Assembly (NCBI GenBank): GCA_002386945.1
Contig: DGKH01000079.1
Location: forward strand, 657 to 19,147
Direction: 5' to 3'
Length of the DNA stretch: 18,491 nt
From: Proteobacteria bacterium UBA4575
GTDB lineage: Bacteria; Pseudomonadota; Gammaproteobacteria; UBA4575
Both the position numbers and the translations under genes were made by a program. The notes under the pieces are model-generated. The model was not told the DNA's origin. It worked only from the letters and a program-made list of their open reading frames with translations, and made no database searches. Position 1 is the stretch's first letter. Each line of letters opens with the position of its first letter. This document shows positions 8,860 to 16,234 of this stretch, in pieces.

Positions 8860-8888
8860 TTGGCAGCTAGCCGCGAATAGTTTACGAT
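8860..8888 (+). promoter_or_regulatory. Sigma70-like promoter for the 5-FCL/ftr operon
   Basis: TTGGCA (8860-8865) and TACGAT (8883-8888) are separated by exactly 17 bases, matching TTGACA/TATAAT at 5 and 4 of 6 positions. Transcription would start near 8895, giving a leader of about 45 bases with GGAG (8931-8934) before the ATG. It lies just downstream of the ilvD terminator-like hairpin, as expected for a new transcription unit. Confidence 0.55.
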
Positions 8889-8940
8889 TTAGCCCCTTTT
8901 TATAGCCCTACTAGTCATTACCTACCAACAGGAGCAGTTG

Positions 8941-9573
8941 ATGTCACTGACACCAGAAGAATTAGAAGCGATCATGGAACGCAAGAACAAGATGCGTCGT
9001 GAAGCATATGATCGTCGTAACGCCCAAGACAACAAAGACGAAGTCAGCGCGAAAGCGGTTGCTCGTTTCCTTGAGCTACCAGAATACAAGAACGCTCACA
9101 CTATCATGTGGTACATCGATTGCCGTTCTGAGCTACGTACTAAGCCAGAGCTACTTGCTGAAGTGGCTAAGGGCGAAAAGAAGATTATCGTTCCTTACTG
9201 CACCGAAGACGAAAATGGCGATAACAAGCTTGGTCTATGGTGGATGGAAAGCTTAGAAGAGATGGTTGTTGGTAAGTGGGACATCCTTGAGCCACCAAAA
9301 GACATGTGGGGCAACCCAACTAAAGAAGTTGAAGCAGGCGATCTAGACCTAGTTATGGTTCCAGGTGTTGGCTTTGACCGTAACGGTGGTCGTATGGGTA
9401 ATGGTCAAGGTTACTATGACCGTCTACTTGAAAAAGTACGTGCCGATGCACCATTAATCGCAATGGGCTATGAGTCACAGTTGTTCGACAACGTTCTCGT
9501 TGCTCCACACGACGTCTACATGGACAAAGTAGTCACTGAAGATGCCGTTTACGAAGGCCAAGGAAGAGACTAA
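8941..9573 (+). CDS. 5-formyltetrahydrofolate cyclo-ligase family protein
   Basis: This protein belongs to the 5-FCL (methenyl-THF synthetase) family, which uses ATP to convert N5-formyl-THF to 5,10-methenyl-THF in the cytoplasm. The 210-residue product has the family's basic N-terminal helix (RKNKMRREAYDRRN), the WYIDCRSELRTKPELL segment, and the diagnostic C-terminal VPGVGFDRNGGRMGNGQGYYDRLL loop, followed by APHDVYMDKVVTED. GGAG at 8931-8934 fits ATG at 8941 better than the TTG one codon earlier. The stop codon directly abuts the ATG of the Ftr homologue, so the two are translationally linked. Codon use is strongly biased (many CGT, GGT and CTA), suggesting high expression, unlike a typical housekeeping salvage 5-FCL. 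A dedicated C1-pathway role is inferred from context. Confidence 0.85.
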   Translation: MSLTPEELEAIMERKNKMRREAYDRRNAQDNKDEVSAKAVARFLELPEYKNAHTIMWYIDCRSELRTKPELLAEVAKGEKKIIVPYCTEDENGDNKLGLWWMESLEEMVVGKWDILEPPKDMWGNPTKEVEAGDLDLVMVPGVGFDRNGGRMGNGQGYYDRLLEKVRADAPLIAMGYESQLFDNVLVAPHDVYMDKVVTEDAVYEGQGRD

Positions 9574-10497
9574 ATGAGTGCGTTAATTGATGATACCTAT
9601 GCAGAAGCGTTTAAGAGCTTATACGTTGAGTTCTTAATCACTGCCAAGAACCGCAAGTGGGTTGACCACGCGGTAAACGCGGCAGTAGGTAACGGTTCTA
9701 GCTCTATTTTATGTGACTGTGAAGCAGGCATGGACCGCTACGTAGGCCCAGGCGGTGACGAGTCTTTCAAGACTCCTGATGGTCGCCCAGGCGCTATTGT
9801 TCAAATGCACGTGCCACGTTTCTGGAAAGATCGTAACGATCGCCTAGAAAAGTCTGCCCTAGTTCGTATCAGTCAAAATGTCATGACCTGTCCTACGGCA
9901 TCATGCTTTAACTTGATTGATTCAGAAGAATACTTCCACATGGGTCGTAAAGTCGCTTACTTCGGTAACGGCTACCAAAAACGTATTGAGCGTTTTGGCC
10001 GCAAAATGTGGTGGGTTCCAATCCTTGGTGGTGAATACATCATGGATCGCCGTTTAGGTCGTTCTGACGGTCTAATGGGTGGCAACCTATGGTTCTTCGG
10101 CAAAGACACTGACTCTGCACTAGAAGCAGCAGAGAAGGGTTGCGAAGCAATCGCACCTGTTGATGGCGTAATCACAACCTTCCCCGGCGGTGTCGCGGGT
10201 AGTGGCTCAAAGGCCGGTAGTGACTATGACTTCACCATTGCAAGTACCTTTGAGAAGTTCTGCCCTTTGCTACAAGATGATCCAACAGTAGAGCATGGCT
10301 TACCTGAAGGCGTGACCTCTGTCATGGAAATCATCATGAATGGCCGTGATATGGATTGCATCATCAAGGCAACCCAAGCAGCTATTAATGCGTCGAAAGA
10401 CACCGAAGGTCTACTCATGATCTCTGCCGGTAACTACGGTGGTCGTCTAGGTAAGAGCTTCATCTACCTGCACCCTGATAAGCAACCTGCAGCGTAG
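9574..10497 (+). CDS. Formylmethanofuran:tetrahydromethanopterin formyltransferase (Ftr/FhcD) homologue
   Basis: This 307-residue protein is recognisably Ftr-like. Ftr transfers a formyl group between methanofuran and N5 of tetrahydromethanopterin; in methylotrophs it acts in the Fhc complex. Matching blocks are TPDGRPGAIVQMHV, the VMTCPTASCF segment, KVAYFGNGYQ, the GGEYIM...LMGGNLWFFGKD region, FPGGVAGSGSKAGSDYDF, KFCPLL, and MISAGNYGGRLGKSF near the end. It differs from classical Ftr at the end (SFIYLHP in place of the usual FHFHL) and has an insertion rich in Gly/Asp around DRYVGPGGDES. It starts on the base after the 5-FCL stop. No fhcA, B or C gene is visible alongside, unusual for an Fhc subunit. 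Whether it uses H4MPT or a folate is not decided by sequence. Confidence 0.8.
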   Translation: MSALIDDTYAEAFKSLYVEFLITAKNRKWVDHAVNAAVGNGSSSILCDCEAGMDRYVGPGGDESFKTPDGRPGAIVQMHVPRFWKDRNDRLEKSALVRISQNVMTCPTASCFNLIDSEEYFHMGRKVAYFGNGYQKRIERFGRKMWWVPILGGEYIMDRRLGRSDGLMGGNLWFFGKDTDSALEAAEKGCEAIAPVDGVITTFPGGVAGSGSKAGSDYDFTIASTFEKFCPLLQDDPTVEHGLPEGVTSVMEIIMNGRDMDCIIKATQAAINASKDTEGLLMISAGNYGGRLGKSFIYLHPDKQPAA

Positions 10498-10513
10498 TTA
10501 GTAAAGTAGTACC

Positions 10514-10547
10514 TCCTGCGACTAATGATTGAACATTAGTCGCAGGA
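10514..10547. terminator. Perfect 14-bp stem-loop after ftr
   Basis: TCCTGCGACTAATG (10514-10527) and CATTAGTCGCAGGA (10534-10547) form a perfect 14-bp stem with a 6-base loop, 16 bases after the ftr stop. No T run follows. It may be a terminator for the 5-FCL/ftr transcript, or an RNA-stabilising or processing hairpin if transcription continues into folD. Confidence 0.5.
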
Positions 10548-10601
10548 ACATTAATCTTGCTCAACTGAGCATTCGATAACTCATCAACACGAGCTACGCC
10601 A

Positions 10602-11450
10602 TTGATCATTGACGGCAAAAAAGTTGCTATCCAACTACGCAATCAGATCAAAGCCCAGTTAGCTCAATTCAGTGATGTTCAAATTACCCTAGCCACCGTT
10701 TTAGTTGGCGAGGACCCCGCAAGCAAACTGTATGTCGGCATGAAGCACCGTGAGGCGCACGCCGCAGGTATCCATTCCAAACATGTTGCCTTGCAGAAAG
10801 ACATTGATCAGGAAAGCCTAGAGGCTGAAATTGAAAAATTAGCCAGTGACGATAAGGTCAACGGCATCCTGGTTCAGCTACCCCTACCCAAACATATCGA
10901 TAAAGACCGTGTCCTAGCCAAAATTCCGGCTGAAAAAGACGTCGATGGTCTAACCGAAGTGAATATGGGCCGCCTAATTCAAGGCCAAAACCAATTAGTG
11001 CCCTGCACGCCACTCGGTGTTATGCGTCTGATCGAGGCCTATAACATCCCGACTTGCGGCAAGACAGCGGTCGTCGTCGGTCGCTCTTCCTTAGTCGGCC
11101 TGCCGCAGATGCTTTTACTCTCAGCACGCGGCGCAGATGCCACCGTCACCCTAGCCCACTCTCGCAGCGAAAATCTAATCGAAATCTGTCAACGGGCCGA
11201 CATCCTAGTCTCCGCAGTCGGCTCAGCCGGTATGATTACCGTGGCCCATGTGAAGCCTGGTGCGATGGTCTTTGATGTCGGTGTGACGCGCACGGCCGAT
11301 GGCATTCTCGGTGATGTCGATTTTGCCGCAGTAGAGAGAATTGCTGGTGGTGTGACACCGATGCCAGCCGGTACCGGCCCAATGACCGTTGCCTGCCTGC
11401 TAGAAAACACCGTTAAGGCCGCCAGCCTGCAAGGCGTACTCCCAATTTAG
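10602..11450 (+). CDS. folD: Methylene-THF dehydrogenase / methenyl-THF cyclohydrolase
   Basis: FolD interconverts 10-formyl-, 5,10-methenyl- and 5,10-methylene-THF, supplying the C1 unit for serine hydroxymethyltransferase. The 282-residue length is normal. Catalytic residues are visible: Tyr44 and Lys48 in YVGMKHREAHAAGI, Gln92 in VQLPLP, and Asp115 in KDVDGLTEVNMGRL; PCTPLGV and the nucleotide-binding GRSSLVGLP follow. Two spots deviate from the usual consensus: TEVN where HPxN is common, and MPAGTGPMT where PGGVGPMT is common. The start is a TTG at 10602; an in-frame TGA lies 12 codons upstream and no ATG intervenes. Codon use is less biased than in the flanking C1 genes. It is 104 bases downstream of ftr, with a hairpin between, and may be a separate unit. 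Confidence 0.93.
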   Translation: MIIDGKKVAIQLRNQIKAQLAQFSDVQITLATVLVGEDPASKLYVGMKHREAHAAGIHSKHVALQKDIDQESLEAEIEKLASDDKVNGILVQLPLPKHIDKDRVLAKIPAEKDVDGLTEVNMGRLIQGQNQLVPCTPLGVMRLIEAYNIPTCGKTAVVVGRSSLVGLPQMLLLSARGADATVTLAHSRSENLIEICQRADILVSAVGSAGMITVAHVKPGAMVFDVGVTRTADGILGDVDFAAVERIAGGVTPMPAGTGPMTVACLLENTVKAASLQGVLPI

Positions 11451-11613
11451 TCAGAAACCACCCTGTAGTAGGGCTATAGCAAAAAACACTCTTGAGAGGG
11501 CCTAACCTCTGTGGCATTATGGCGAACTTTTCGGGTGTTGTTGAAAAAATCGCCAGCACTCATTTGAGATGGCTTGGAAGATCTACTGCGATTATTTATT
11601 CGCATGTGTTAGC

Positions 11614-11619
11614 TATAAT
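11614..11619 (+). promoter_or_regulatory. Candidate -10 element for the serine-cycle operon
   Basis: A perfect TATAAT lies 74 bases before the sga ATG in the 243-bp gap after folD. The -35 position holds only a poor ATTATT/TTATTT, so an activator may be needed. The rest of the gap (11451-11613) shows only short, unconvincing hairpins such as CCCT-GTAGT-AGGG and AGAGG/CCTCT. Confidence 0.35.
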
Positions 11620-11693
11620 TGTTATTTCGGCTAGCAGTAAGATTCAACACATCATTTAAACTCAGTTTCTAAACACTATATAAGGGTCCTTTT

Positions 11694-12965
11694 ATGCCTG
11701 GTAAAAAGCTTGCCTTCCCTGGACGCAATTATTTATTTGCTCCTGGTCCTACACATATCCCTAATGAAGTAATGAATGCAATGGTCGTTCCACAGGAAGA
11801 CCATCGTGCGCCAGACCTTCCTGAATTGGTTCTGCCACTACTGAAAGATCTAAACAAAATCTTCCAAACCAAGAAAGGTCAAAGCTTTATCTTCCCTGCA
11901 ACTGGCACAGCCGGTTGGGAAATTGCAATTACCAACACGCTAAGCCCAGGCGACACGATCCTAACTTCACGTTTCGGTCAGTTCAGTCACCTATGGTATG
12001 ACATGGCTGTTCGTTTAGGCCTAAATGTAGAGCTAGTTGACGTAATTTGGGGCCAAGGCGTTCCAGTTGCTGAGTTCAAGAAGCGTCTACGTGCTGACAA
12101 AAAGCATAATATTAAAGCGGTTATCGCTTGTCATAACGAGACAGCTACTGGTGTAACTAGTGACATCGGTGCACTTGGTAAAGCAATTAAAGATATCGGT
12201 CACCCAGCAATCTACATGGTTGACGGCGTAAGCTCAGTTGCCAGTATTGATTTCCGTATGGACGAGTGGAACATTGACGTAGCCGTCAGTGGTTCGCAGA
12301 AAGGTTTCATGTTGCCAGCAGGTCTGGCTTTGATCGCATTCAGCCAGAAAGCACTTCGCGCTAGCAAAACTGCGACTTGCCCACGTTGTTTCTTAGACAT
12401 CAAAGATCACATCACAACTAACAAAGACGGTTTCTTCCCTTACACACCTTCAGTTCCTATGTTGCGCGGTTTACGTGCCTCTATGGACCTACTGTTGGGC
12501 GAAGGCCTTGATAACGTATTTGCTCGTCACCACCGCCTAGCGGAAGGTGTACGTAAAGCCGTTAAAGCATGGGGTCTATCACCTTGTGCAGCGTCTCCAA
12601 AGCTATGTTCTGACACGGTTACAGCGATTCTTTCTCCTAAGAACGTTAATGCAGCTGAAGTTATTCATATTGCATACCACCGTTACAACATCTCGCTAGG
12701 TGCTGGTTTAACACAGGTAGCTGGTAAGGTTTTCCGTATCGGTCACTTAGGCGACAACAGTGACGTTCGCATGATGTCTGCCCTTGGTGGTGTTGAGATG
12801 GCTATGCGTGATGCTGGTATCAAGATCAAGCCAGGAAGTGGTGTTGGTGCAGCGGTTGAGTATTACCGTTCAACAGCTAAAGCTATCCCAGCCTTCGGCG
12901 CTAAGAAAGCGGCTCCTAAGAAGAAGCGCACTCCTGCCAAGCGTAAGACTGCTGCTAAAAAATAG
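11694..12965 (+). CDS. sgaA: Serine-glyoxylate aminotransferase with lysine-rich C-terminal tail
   Basis: Sga is a cytoplasmic PLP enzyme converting serine plus glyoxylate to hydroxypyruvate plus glycine, a defining serine-cycle step. It belongs to the AGXT/class V family: the N-terminal LFAPGPTHIPNEVMNAM, the PATGTAGWEIAITN region, VDGVSSVASIDF with the PLP-binding Asp, and SGSQKGFMLPAGL with Schiff-base Lys203. The enzyme body ends around residue 400. Residues 402-423 are an extra tail in which 11 of 22 residues are Lys or Arg (KKAAPKKKRTPAKRK is typical), resembling histone H1-like/AlgP repeats. AGGG near 11682 precedes the ATG. Codon use is strongly biased, as expected for a highly expressed central enzyme. 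It heads the serine-cycle cluster and is 12 bases from mcl. Confidence 0.93.
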   Translation: MPGKKLAFPGRNYLFAPGPTHIPNEVMNAMVVPQEDHRAPDLPELVLPLLKDLNKIFQTKKGQSFIFPATGTAGWEIAITNTLSPGDTILTSRFGQFSHLWYDMAVRLGLNVELVDVIWGQGVPVAEFKKRLRADKKHNIKAVIACHNETATGVTSDIGALGKAIKDIGHPAIYMVDGVSSVASIDFRMDEWNIDVAVSGSQKGFMLPAGLALIAFSQKALRASKTATCPRCFLDIKDHITTNKDGFFPYTPSVPMLRGLRASMDLLLGEGLDNVFARHHRLAEGVRKAVKAWGLSPCAASPKLCSDTVTAILSPKNVNAAEVIHIAYHRYNISLGAGLTQVAGKVFRIGHLGDNSDVRMMSALGGVEMAMRDAGIKIKPGSGVGAAVEYYRSTAKAIPAFGAKKAAPKKKRTPAKRKTAAKK

Positions 12966-12977
12966 AGGTTTATTTTT

Positions 12978-13928
12978 ATGAGTTTCACACAATATAAACC
13001 TGCAAAGCTCCGTGTACAGCGCTGTGAACTCGCTGTACCTGGTTCTAACCCAAAGATGATCGAGAAGGCTGCGGATTCCGCGGCCGACTACGTATTTTTA
13101 GACCTTGAAGACGCAGTCGCACCGGATGATAAATTCCAGGCGCGCAAAAACGTCATCGAAGCACTAAATGACATCGATTGGGCAGGTAAAGGTAAGACTG
13201 TATCGATCCGAATCAACGGTTTAGACACGCATTACATGTATCGTGATGTGGTAGACGTTGTTGAACAGGCTGGTGACAAGTTAGACACCATCTTGATTCC
13301 TAAAGTAGGTAATCCTGCTGACGTTTACATGGTCGATGCAATGGTCACTCAAATTGAAGAAGCCAAAGGCTTCAGCAATAGAATTGGCCTCGAGGCTTTA
13401 ATCGAGACTGCACTTGGCATGGCCAATGTTGAAGCAATCGCGACTTCTAGCCCTCGTATGGAAGCAATGCACTTTGGTGTTGCGGACTATGCAGCCAGTA
13501 ACCGTGCACGTACTGTCAATATTGGTGGCTTGAACCCAGATTATCCTGGTGATCAATGGCACCATGCTATTTCAAGAATGACAGTTGCTTGTCGCGCTTA
13601 TGGTTTACGTCCTATTGACGGACCTTTTGGTGATTTCAACGACCCTGATGGCTTCATGCTAGCGGCTCGCCGCGGTGCAGCACTCGGTATCGAGGGTAAG
13701 TGGGCAATCCACCCATCTCAAATTGAACTCGCTAATGAAGTCTTCTCTCCACCAGAAGCTGAGGTCACTAAGGCTCATCGTATCCTTGAGGAGCTTGCAA
13801 AAGCTGCTGCTGAAGGTCGTGGTGCTGCCTCTTTAGATGGCAAGATGATTGATGCTGCTTCAGCACGTATGGCAGAGAATGTCGTCCGCGCTGCAGAGGC
13901 AATCGCTGAGAAAAACAGCGCTTCCTAG
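12978..13928 (+). CDS. mcl: Malyl-CoA lyase
   Basis: This HpcH/HpaI-CitE superfamily enzyme cleaves malyl-CoA to acetyl-CoA and glyoxylate, regenerating the glyoxylate used by the aminotransferase upstream. The 316-residue product is close to the length of methylotroph MclA. Diagnostic segments are LAVPGSNPKMIEKAADSAAD, VFLDLEDAVAPDDK with the acidic metal/CoA region, VSIRINGLDTHYMYRD, LIPKVGNPADVYMVD, the IGLEALIETALGMANVEAI Glu-containing strand, MHFGVADYAAS with the metal-binding Asp, and GKWAIHPSQIELANEVFSP. Alternatives in the superfamily (citrate lyase beta, beta-methylmalyl-CoA lyase) are less likely beside mtkAB and sga. AGAGG at 12963-12967 overlaps the sga stop and serves as ribosome binding site, so the two genes are co-transcribed. 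Confidence 0.93.
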   Translation: MSFTQYKPAKLRVQRCELAVPGSNPKMIEKAADSAADYVFLDLEDAVAPDDKFQARKNVIEALNDIDWAGKGKTVSIRINGLDTHYMYRDVVDVVEQAGDKLDTILIPKVGNPADVYMVDAMVTQIEEAKGFSNRIGLEALIETALGMANVEAIATSSPRMEAMHFGVADYAASNRARTVNIGGLNPDYPGDQWHHAISRMTVACRAYGLRPIDGPFGDFNDPDGFMLAARRGAALGIEGKWAIHPSQIELANEVFSPPEAEVTKAHRILEELAKAAAEGRGAASLDGKMIDAASARMAENVVRAAEAIAEKNSAS

Positions 13929-13946
13929 CATACTTTTATGCGATTT

Positions 13947-13974
13947 GGCACCTTGCGTTCACCTGCAAGGTGCC
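13947..13974. terminator. GC-rich stem-loop after mcl
   Basis: GGCACCTTGC (13947-13956) and GCAAGGTGCC (13965-13974) form a perfect 10-bp stem with an 8-base loop, 18 bases after the mcl stop. It lacks a following T run, so partial termination or 3'-end protection of the sga-mcl message is as likely as full termination. Confidence 0.45.
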
Positions 13975-14081
13975 CATAAAATGTCACAACGCTATATATG
14001 GGCCGTAGAGTTCATAAGCCATAACACCCCAAGCGTTGTTTAGTTAGTACATTTTGTTAGTAACTAGCGTTACCAGATTTT

Positions 14082-14115
14082 GCGGGTGGCCTGAGGCCGC
14101 CCGCATACTTTTTAT
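14082..14115 (+). terminator. Terminator-like hairpin in the mtkA leader
   Basis: GCGGGTGGCC (14082-14091), loop TGA, GGCCGCCCGC (14095-14104) forms a 10-bp GC-rich stem with one G-U wobble in RNA, followed by ATACTTTTTATTG. This is the best intrinsic-terminator candidate inside the C1 cluster. It lies about 40 bases before the mtkA GTG and 20-30 bases before its Shine-Dalgarno sequence. It could end sga-mcl transcripts or attenuate mtkA expression. Confidence 0.6.
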
Positions 14116-14146
14116 TGTAAATCACTTTTATATGGGAGGAGATGCC

Positions 14147-15322
14147 GTGGACATTCACGAGTATCAAGCAAAAGAGCTGCTCTCCAAGTTCGGAGTTAGT
14201 ATTTCGCAAGGCGGACTAGCTTACAGTCCTGAGCAAGCGGTATATCGCGCCAAAGAAATTGGTGGCGACAAATGGGTCGTAAAGGCACAAATTCATTCAG
14301 GTGCCCGCGGCAAGGCCGGTGGCATCAAGTTCTGCACATCTGAAGAAGAAGTGCTGGCTGCAGCGACTGAATTACTAGGTAAGACACTAGTAACTCACCA
14401 AACTGGCCCACAGGGTAAAGTTATCTATCGCCTCTACATTGAAGAAGCGACTGATATTCAGCGCGAGCTCTACGTTGGTCTAGTACTAGATCGTGTAAAG
14501 CAACGCATCGCCATCATCTCCTCTACTGAAGGTGGTATGGAGATTGAAGAAGTTGCTGACAAGAACCCAGGCGCCATTATGCGTACTGAAATCGAGCCGA
14601 CTGTTGGTCTAACCGATTTCCAAGCACGTGAAATTGCGTTCAATTTAGGCCTAGAGCCAAAAATGATCAGCCAAGCGGTAAAGACACTGAAAGGTGCTTA
14701 CCGTTCTTTCCGTGAACTAGACGCGACTATGGTTGAAATTAACCCGTTAGTTGTGACTGGTGACGGTCACATCCGCGCATTAGACGCTAAGATGGCTTTC
14801 GACACTAACGCCCTATTCCGTCGCCCTCAAATCGCTGAACTTCGTGATAAATCACAAGAAGATCCACGCGAGTCTGCGGCATCAGATTACGGCCTAAGCT
14901 ATGTTGGCCTAGATGGCGACATCGGCTGCATGATTAACGGTGCTGGCCTAGCAATGGCTTCACTCGACATGCTTAAGCACAAGGGTGGCAACCCAGCCAA
15001 CTTCCTAGACATCGGTGGTGGTGCATCACCTGAGCGGGTAGCACGTGCCTTTGAATTAGTATTGGCCGATGAAGGTGTGAAAGCCTTCCTAGTCAATATC
15101 TTCGCCGGTATTAACCGTTGTGATTGGATTGCTGAAGGTGTGGTTCAAGCGTACAAGCAAGTGGACGTCAAAGTCCCATTGATTTGTCGTTTATCTGGTA
15201 CTAACGAAGAGCTAGGTCAAAAGATCATAGCCGATAGTGGCTTACCGATTATCACTGCAAGTACTTTAGCGGAAGCTGCCGAAAAAGCAGTAGAAGCCCG
15301 TAACAAAGCGGTCGGCGCTTAA
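14147..15322 (+). CDS. mtkA: Malate-CoA ligase (malate thiokinase), beta subunit
   Basis: MtkA with MtkB converts malate, CoA and ATP to malyl-CoA in the serine cycle. It is a SucC-like ATP-grasp protein: [16 protein letters not shown] at the N-terminus, [17 protein letters not shown] nucleotide-binding segment, [14 protein letters not shown], and the C-terminal CoA-ligase part with [22 protein letters not shown] and [17 protein letters not shown] chose GTG at 14147 because GGGAGGAG (14134-14141) is ideally spaced and the resulting 391 residues match the family; a longer in-frame reading from 14054 runs through the upstream hairpin and is not credible. SucC of the TCA cycle is the main alternative, but sga, mcl, hprA and ppc around it favour malate as substrate. 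Confidence 0.92.
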   Translation: MDIHEYQAKELLSKFGVSISQGGLAYSPEQAVYRAKEIGGDKWVVKAQIHSGARGKAGGIKFCTSEEEVLAAATELLGKTLVTHQTGPQGKVIYRLYIEEATDIQRELYVGLVLDRVKQRIAIISSTEGGMEIEEVADKNPGAIMRTEIEPTVGLTDFQAREIAFNLGLEPKMISQAVKTLKGAYRSFRELDATMVEINPLVVTGDGHIRALDAKMAFDTNALFRRPQIAELRDKSQEDPRESAASDYGLSYVGLDGDIGCMINGAGLAMASLDMLKHKGGNPANFLDIGGGASPERVARAFELVLADEGVKAFLVNIFAGINRCDWIAEGVVQAYKQVDVKVPLICRLSGTNEELGQKIIADSGLPIITASTLAEAAEKAVEARNKAVGA

Positions 15323-15336
15323 GTAGGGAGAGACAA

Positions 15337-16224
15337 ATGACTGTATTACTAAATGAAAAAACCCGTGTCATCGTACAGGGTTTCACCGGCAAGATTGGTA
15401 CCTTCCACGCTGAAGAGATGATGGAATACGGCACTAACCTTGTAGGTGGTGTTACGCCAGGTAAAGGCGGACAAGAACACATGGGCAAACCGGTTTTCAA
15501 CACGGTTAAAGAAGCAGTACAAGAAGCTGGCGCAGAAGCCAGTATTATCTTCGTACCTTCAGCCTTTGCAGCGGATTCCATCATGGAAGCAGCCGATGCT
15601 GGCATTAAGTACTGTGTTGCGATTACCGATGGTATCCCAGCACAAGACATGATGACGGTTAAGCGCTACATGTACCGTTACAAGAAAGAAGATCGCATGA
15701 TCCTAACTGGCCCTAACTGTGCAGGCACCATCAGCCCAGGAAAAGCCATGCTAGGTATTATGCCGGGTCACATTTACATGCAAGGAGAGGTCGGCATTGT
15801 CGGTCGTTCTGGCACCCTCGGTTACGAGGCGGCGGCACAAATGAAGGCACTAGGTATTGGTATTACGACTTCGGTCGGTATCGGTGGTGACCCAATCAAT
15901 GGTAGTTCGCATCGCGACATCCTTGAGCACTTCGAAAATGATCCAGACACTAAAGCAGTGATGATGATTGGTGAGATCGGCGGTCCACAGGAAGCGGAAG
16001 CAGCTGAATACTTCAAAAATCACATGACTAAGCCATTGGTTGCCTACATCGCCGGCCTGACTGCACCTAAGGGTCGTACTATGGGCCACGCTGGAGCAAT
16101 TGTTTCAGGTGTTGGTGAAAGTGCTGCTGAAAAAGTGAAACTGCTTGAAGAAGCAGGTGTTGTTGTTGCTCCAACTCCATCGGATCTAGGTGTCACCATG
16201 GAACGAGTACTAAAAGACTTATAG
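15337..16224 (+). CDS. mtkB: Malate-CoA ligase (malate thiokinase), alpha subunit
   Basis: This is the SucD-like partner of MtkA, carrying the CoA-binding Rossmann domain and the histidine phosphorylated during malyl-CoA synthesis. The 295-residue length is typical. Visible motifs are VIVQGFTGKIGTFHAEEM, GGVTPGKGGQEHMGKPVFN, the GPNCAGTISPGKAMLGIMP segment, GRSGTLGYEAAAQM, GIGGDPINGSSHRDIL, and TMGHAGAIVSG with the phospho-His251. GGGAGAGA at 15326-15333 precedes the ATG, which lies 14 bases after the mtkA stop, so the subunits are co-translated from one message. Distinguishing it from succinyl-CoA synthetase alpha rests on the neighbouring serine-cycle genes rather than on a single residue. 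Confidence 0.92.
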   Translation: MTVLLNEKTRVIVQGFTGKIGTFHAEEMMEYGTNLVGGVTPGKGGQEHMGKPVFNTVKEAVQEAGAEASIIFVPSAFAADSIMEAADAGIKYCVAITDGIPAQDMMTVKRYMYRYKKEDRMILTGPNCAGTISPGKAMLGIMPGHIYMQGEVGIVGRSGTLGYEAAAQMKALGIGITTSVGIGGDPINGSSHRDILEHFENDPDTKAVMMIGEIGGPQEAEAAEYFKNHMTKPLVAYIAGLTAPKGRTMGHAGAIVSGVGESAAEKVKLLEEAGVVVAPTPSDLGVTMERVLKDL

Positions 16225-16234
16225 GAACAAATTG

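Noticed and set aside
13938..13979. 13-codon leader peptide across the hairpin after mcl
   Set aside because: No Shine-Dalgarno precedes its ATG and the codons show no regulatory amino-acid run.
14054..14146. N-terminal extension of mtkA
   Set aside because: It runs through the GC-rich hairpin and T tract, while GTG at 14147 has an ideal Shine-Dalgarno and gives the usual MDIHEYQAK start.
15252..15650. Minus-strand frame of 132 codons across the mtkA/mtkB junction
   Set aside because: Antisense to two strongly conserved proteins; no ribosome binding site or domain.
14147..16224. Calling the pair succinyl-CoA synthetase (sucCD)
   Set aside because: Sequence alone allows it, but sga, mcl, hprA and ppc around the pair make malate-CoA ligase the better call.
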